In this document: positions 63,069 to 64,000 of the stretch, one piece after another | Position numbering within the stretch: the stretch's first letter is position 1 | Layout: each line of letters begins with the position of its first letter | DNA from: CADEDH01 sp965216205 | GTDB taxonomy: Bacteria > Actinomycetota > Acidimicrobiia > Acidimicrobiales > SZUA-35 | Direction of reading: 5' to 3' | Assembly (NCBI GenBank): GCA_965216205.1 | Contig: OZ244139.1 | Coordinates: forward strand, 3,720,001 to 3,784,000 | Length of the DNA stretch: 64,000 bases | The notes under the pieces: generated by a model | The model's database searches: none | Told to the model about the DNA's origin: nothing | Seen by the model: the letters and a program-made list of their open reading frames with translations, nothing else | Translations under genes and position numbers: made by a program

Positions 63069-64000
63069 ATGTCGTCCCAGGGCGAGCTCCTCCCGTTTGC
63101 TCGCGAAGTCATCGACGTACCCGTCGACGACGAGCTCGGCGAGTCGTTCCTCGCGTACTCGCTGTCGGTGATCACCTCGCGGGCCATCCCCGACGTCCGC
63201 GACGGCCTCAAGCCCGTTCAGCGCCGGATCCTGTACTCGATGCAGGAGATGGGCCTGCGGCCCGACCGGCCCCACCGGAAGTGCGCCCACGTGGTGGGCG
63301 ACGTGATGGCCAAGTTCCACCCCCACGGCGACGGGGCGATCTACGACACGCTCGTCCGCCTCGGGCAGGACTTCGCCCGCCCGGTCACCCTCATCGATCC
63401 TCAGGGCAACTTCGGTAGCCTCGACGACCCGCCTGCCGCCTACCGCTACACCGAATGTCGTCTGACGCCCGCCGCGCTCGACCTGCTGGGCGAGATCGGC
63501 GAGGAGACCGTCGAGTGGCGCCCGACCTACGACGGCGAGACCGAGGAGCCGGCGTACCTCCCGGGGCTGCTGCCGAACCTGCTCGTCAACGGGACCTCCG
63601 GCATCGCGGTGGGGATGGCCACCAACATGCCCACCAACAACCTCGGCGAGGTTCGAGACGCCATCGAGCTCGTCATGAAGAAGCGGCGGCCCAAGCCGAC
63701 GATCGACGAGCTGTTGGCGGTGCTGCCCGGCCCTGACTTCCCCTCCGGCGGGATCGTGGTCGACGACGGCATCCGTGAGGCCTACGAGACGGGCCGGGGA
63801 ACGATCCGGATCCGGGCCAGGGCCGAGATGGTCAACGTCACCCGGAGCCGCAAGGGCATCGAGATCACCGAGCTCCCCTACCTCGTCGGCCCGGAGCGGG
63901 TGATCGGCAAGATCAAGGAGCTGGTCAACAACGGCAGGATCGACGGCATCGCCGACGTCAAGAACCTGTCCGACCGGACCTCCGGCCTCAAGCTCGTCGT
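63069..64000 (+). CDS. Type IIA DNA topoisomerase subunit A, ParC-like (3' end outside the window)
   Basis: About 310 residues visible, continuing past the window end. The N-terminal block SVITSRAIPDVRDGLKPVQRRILYSM and HPHGDGAIYDTLVRLGQDF are typical, and the catalytic Tyr lies in GNFGSLDDPPAAYRYTECRLT. The DDPPAAYRYTECR form resembles actinobacterial topoisomerase IV A (ParC) rather than GyrA (which has DSAAAMRYTE). The enzyme breaks and rejoins both DNA strands with its B subunit. ATG 63069 with GAAGAGAG upstream. Confidence 0.9.
   Translation, partial: MSSQGELLPFAREVIDVPVDDELGESFLAYSLSVITSRAIPDVRDGLKPVQRRILYSMQEMGLRPDRPHRKCAHVVGDVMAKFHPHGDGAIYDTLVRLGQDFARPVTLIDPQGNFGSLDDPPAAYRYTECRLTPAALDLLGEIGEETVEWRPTYDGETEEPAYLPGLLPNLLVNGTSGIAVGMATNMPTNNLGEVRDAIELVMKKRRPKPTIDELLAVLPGPDFPSGGIVVDDGIREAYETGRGTIRIRARAEMVNVTRSRKGIEITELPYLVGPERVIGKIKELVNNGRIDGIADVKNLSDRTSGLKLV

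Overview
This 64-kb window is a gene-dense, high-GC (about 70%) bacterial chromosome segment that reads as Actinobacteria, most likely an Acidimicrobiia-type (Ilumatobacter-like) lineage. The assignment is inferred from gene content: DUF3097, DUF732, a DUF222/HNH (13E12-type) protein, the long class of IleS, a ParC-type topoisomerase subunit, an F420-family PPOX protein, several fatty-acid and sterol-type acyl-CoA enzymes, and a very common promoter form in which a TANNNT box lies 6-8 nt upstream of the start codon (leaderless mRNAs). No rRNA, prophage, insertion sequence or CRISPR array is visible. One tRNA gene, tRNA-Ala(CGC), is present.

Layout. 1-6 kb: a membrane-anchored molybdopterin oxidoreductase, an M23 peptidase with a coiled coil, a phosphoribosyltransferase whose 3' half is AT-rich, and a very acidic membrane protein. 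6-12 kb: lipid catabolism (two acyl-CoA dehydrogenases, a class III CoA-transferase), an MBL hydrolase and a zinc dehydrogenase. 12-19 kb: ileS, a DUF4214/phosphodiester glycosidase exoprotein, an M29/NicX-like protein and a DM13 protein. 19-26.6 kb: a truncated-architecture PEP-utilizing enzyme, two methyltransferases, an SPFH/slipin gene with a long leader, an orphan flagellar-hook-like protein, a frameshifted membrane gene and a double palindrome beside the tRNA. 26.7-31.2 kb: a DUF732 lipoprotein and the molybdenum cofactor genes moaC, moaA and moeA. 31.2-36 kb: FmdB, a SAF-domain protein, a PHP phosphoesterase and the tldD-tldE pair. 36-42 kb: a FlK-like thioesterase, dxs, DUF2237, an M15 lipoprotein and a sulfatase. 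42-49 kb: an ABC-F ATPase, enoyl-CoA hydratase, SDR, secreted serine protease, and a thiolase plus HMG-CoA-synthase/OB-fold pair. 49-52 kb: a 48-bp tandem repeat array, glyoxalase, TfoX-N, HNH and PPOX genes. 52-62 kb: a NifU-like protein, two convergent polyprenol-type glycosyltransferases (one fused to a Dpm1-type synthase), a PatB-like aminotransferase, SGNH hydrolase, DUF3097, an M50/CBS protease, an AI-2E transporter and a glutaredoxin. 62-64 kb: a small RHH-like protein, a hairpin-rich non-coding stretch and the 5' part of a type IIA topoisomerase A subunit (ParC-like).

How genes work together: moaA/moaC/moeA can supply Moco to the oxidoreductase at the left end. The acyl-CoA dehydrogenases, CoA-transferase, hydratase, SDR, thiolase and thiolase-like partner form a dispersed acyl-CoA degradation set. 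TldD/TldE act as a heterodimeric protease. The two glycosyltransferases probably build mannosylated envelope glycans. No single gene cassette here is clearly a new defence or biosynthetic system. The most interesting signals are non-coding (tandem hairpin repeats, a candidate structured leader, the palindrome pair, pervasive leaderless promoters) and architectural (the mannosyltransferase fusion, the orphan FliD-like protein, and a thiolase homologue lacking its Cys and zinc ligands).
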